Below the pieces are notes generated by a model. The model saw nothing but the letters and a program-made list of their open reading frames with translations. It searched no databases and was not told where the DNA came from. Source: Cudoniella acicularis (Eukaryota > Ascomycota > Leotiomycetes > Helotiales > Helotiaceae). Taken from it: a DNA stretch of 29,981 nucleotides. Positions within the stretch are counted from its first letter, which is position 1. Each line of letters opens with the position of its first letter. The stretch is taken from the NCBI GenBank assembly GCA_013054445.1, contig JAAMPI010000628.1, positions 1 to 29,981 on the forward strand. Reading direction: 5' to 3'. Made by a program: the position numbers and the translations under genes. This document shows positions 29,411 to 29,981 of this stretch, piece after piece.

Positions 29411-29439
29411 GCTAAATACTCTTATAATATTTAAATTCC

Positions 29440-29800
29440 GCTTATAGACCTATAAGAGTTAGAAGTCCTTATAGAAGCGGACTAGGAGGCTATCTATAAG
29501 TAATAGGATAGGCTCTAGAAGAAGTATAAGAAGACTCTAGCTAAGCTCTTATAGCTTATAAAGTAAGAGGAATTTTTATAGGAGAAGGAAGAAGAGATAA
29601 TAGGTTAAGGACTAAAATATCTTAATAAACTTAATATAGCGAAAAAAGTAGAAAAGAAAGTAAAAGAAGAACAGAAAGCGGCGGCTTATTTAGAACCTAT
29701 TTTTTATAACGATATTAATTAAGAATAGCTCTTATTAGCTTAGTCTAAAGATATCTCTAAAATACTATTAAGTTTTTAAGGTTCTATTATAGTTTCTAGA
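29440..29800 (+). pseudogene. RIP-decayed small helical protein, probably transposon-linked
   Basis: One plus-strand frame runs about 120 codons with about 12 TAG/TAA stops and no frameshift. Surviving pieces are strongly helical and charged: KKYKKTLAKLL, EKEEEII, GLKYLNKLNIAKKVEKKVKE, EEQKAAAYLEP, and an end block with SKDISKILLSF. The layout (a coiled coil, an L-x-x-L-x-x-L-[DN] block, then a short acidic end) recalls, from memory, a very common family of small fungal proteins found beside transposons. I cannot verify this here. It follows the LTR-like copy 2, suggesting both belong to one element. Confidence 0.5.
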
Positions 29801-29902
29801 TATTATCTAAATCTAGATAGTCTTTTTATTTTATTAACTACTTTAAGGTTTTTCTTTCTTTCTTTTTTCTAAATATTACTTTTACGTTATATAGTATAAT
29901 AT

Positions 29903-29981
29903 AGTTCGCTTACCTGCTAGGGGGCGTCTGTCACGTAGCTTAGATCGACGGCGGATATCCGGAATAATATCGGTTATAAAC
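29903..29981 (+). repeat. LTR-like repeat, copy B (pairs with 12860-13095, opposite orientation)
   Basis: The last 79 bp of the window match the reverse complement of 13017-13095. A purine-rich run (CTAGGGGGCGTC) precedes TGTCACGTAGC, the expected arrangement of polypurine tract and 3' LTR start. Relative to copy A, differences are mostly C-to-T or G-to-A. The copy continues past the window edge. Confidence 0.65.

Noticed and set aside
1..29981. CRISPR arrays, bacterial operons, tRNA or rRNA genes.
   Set aside because: No regularly spaced palindromic repeats, no tRNA T-loop/cloverleaf patterns and no rRNA-like conserved blocks were seen; the sequence is clearly fungal nuclear.

Overview
This window is from the nuclear genome of a filamentous ascomycete (Pezizomycotina). 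The genes have short introns (mostly 46-67 nt) with GT...CTAAC-like...AG signals. Several families are typical of these fungi: a HET-domain protein, a dynamin-type GTPase, a condensation-less A-T-TE synthetase, a COMT-like O-methyltransferase and a fungal ankyrin protein. Gene-bearing blocks of ordinary base composition alternate with very AT-rich blocks whose decayed coding frames carry almost only TAG and TAA stops (C-to-T changes), the signature of repeat-induced point mutation (RIP). Species cannot be told from the sequence.

Layout. 1-283 (-): start of a C2H2 zinc-finger gene running off the left edge. 2044-4363 (+): a four-exon dynamin-family GTPase. 4810-6629: gene ruins on the minus strand, namely a stub of an unrecognised gene, a RIP-decayed protein of about 350 codons, and the C-terminal end of fumarylacetoacetase with a frameshift. 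6741-6953: a 213-bp hAT-type MITE with a perfect 8-bp target duplication. 6988-7180: an LTR-like repeat, seen again at 29234-29410. 8372-12168 (+): an ankyrin-repeat gene followed by, or spliced to, a gene for a membrane-anchored C2H2 protein. 12470-16728: an AT-rich island with a 5'-truncated, RIP-killed Tad-like LINE. 16729-19055 (-): a HET protein with a UBA domain near its N-terminus. 19351-20919: a second AT-rich island. 20920-23682 (-) and 23829-25330 (+): a head-to-head pair of an NRPS-like synthetase and an O-methyltransferase. 25797-26372 (-): a DUF924 protein. 28515-29981: another gene stub and a third AT-rich island with a decayed element protein.

How the genes fit together. The clearest functional unit is the synthetase/methyltransferase pair. 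The two share a 146-bp promoter region, and the synthetase has the layout of enzymes that dimerise aryl-pyruvates into furanones, butenolides or terphenylquinones, so an O-methylated product of that class is the simplest reading. No P450, prenyltransferase, transporter or cluster regulator lies nearby, so the pathway is either very short or dispersed. The remaining genes (HET-UBA, ankyrin, dynamin, zinc fingers) are accessory types often found in fast-evolving, transposon-rich fungal regions. Three gene stubs stop exactly where AT-rich sequence begins, which suggests that transposon insertion and RIP have been eroding genes here.
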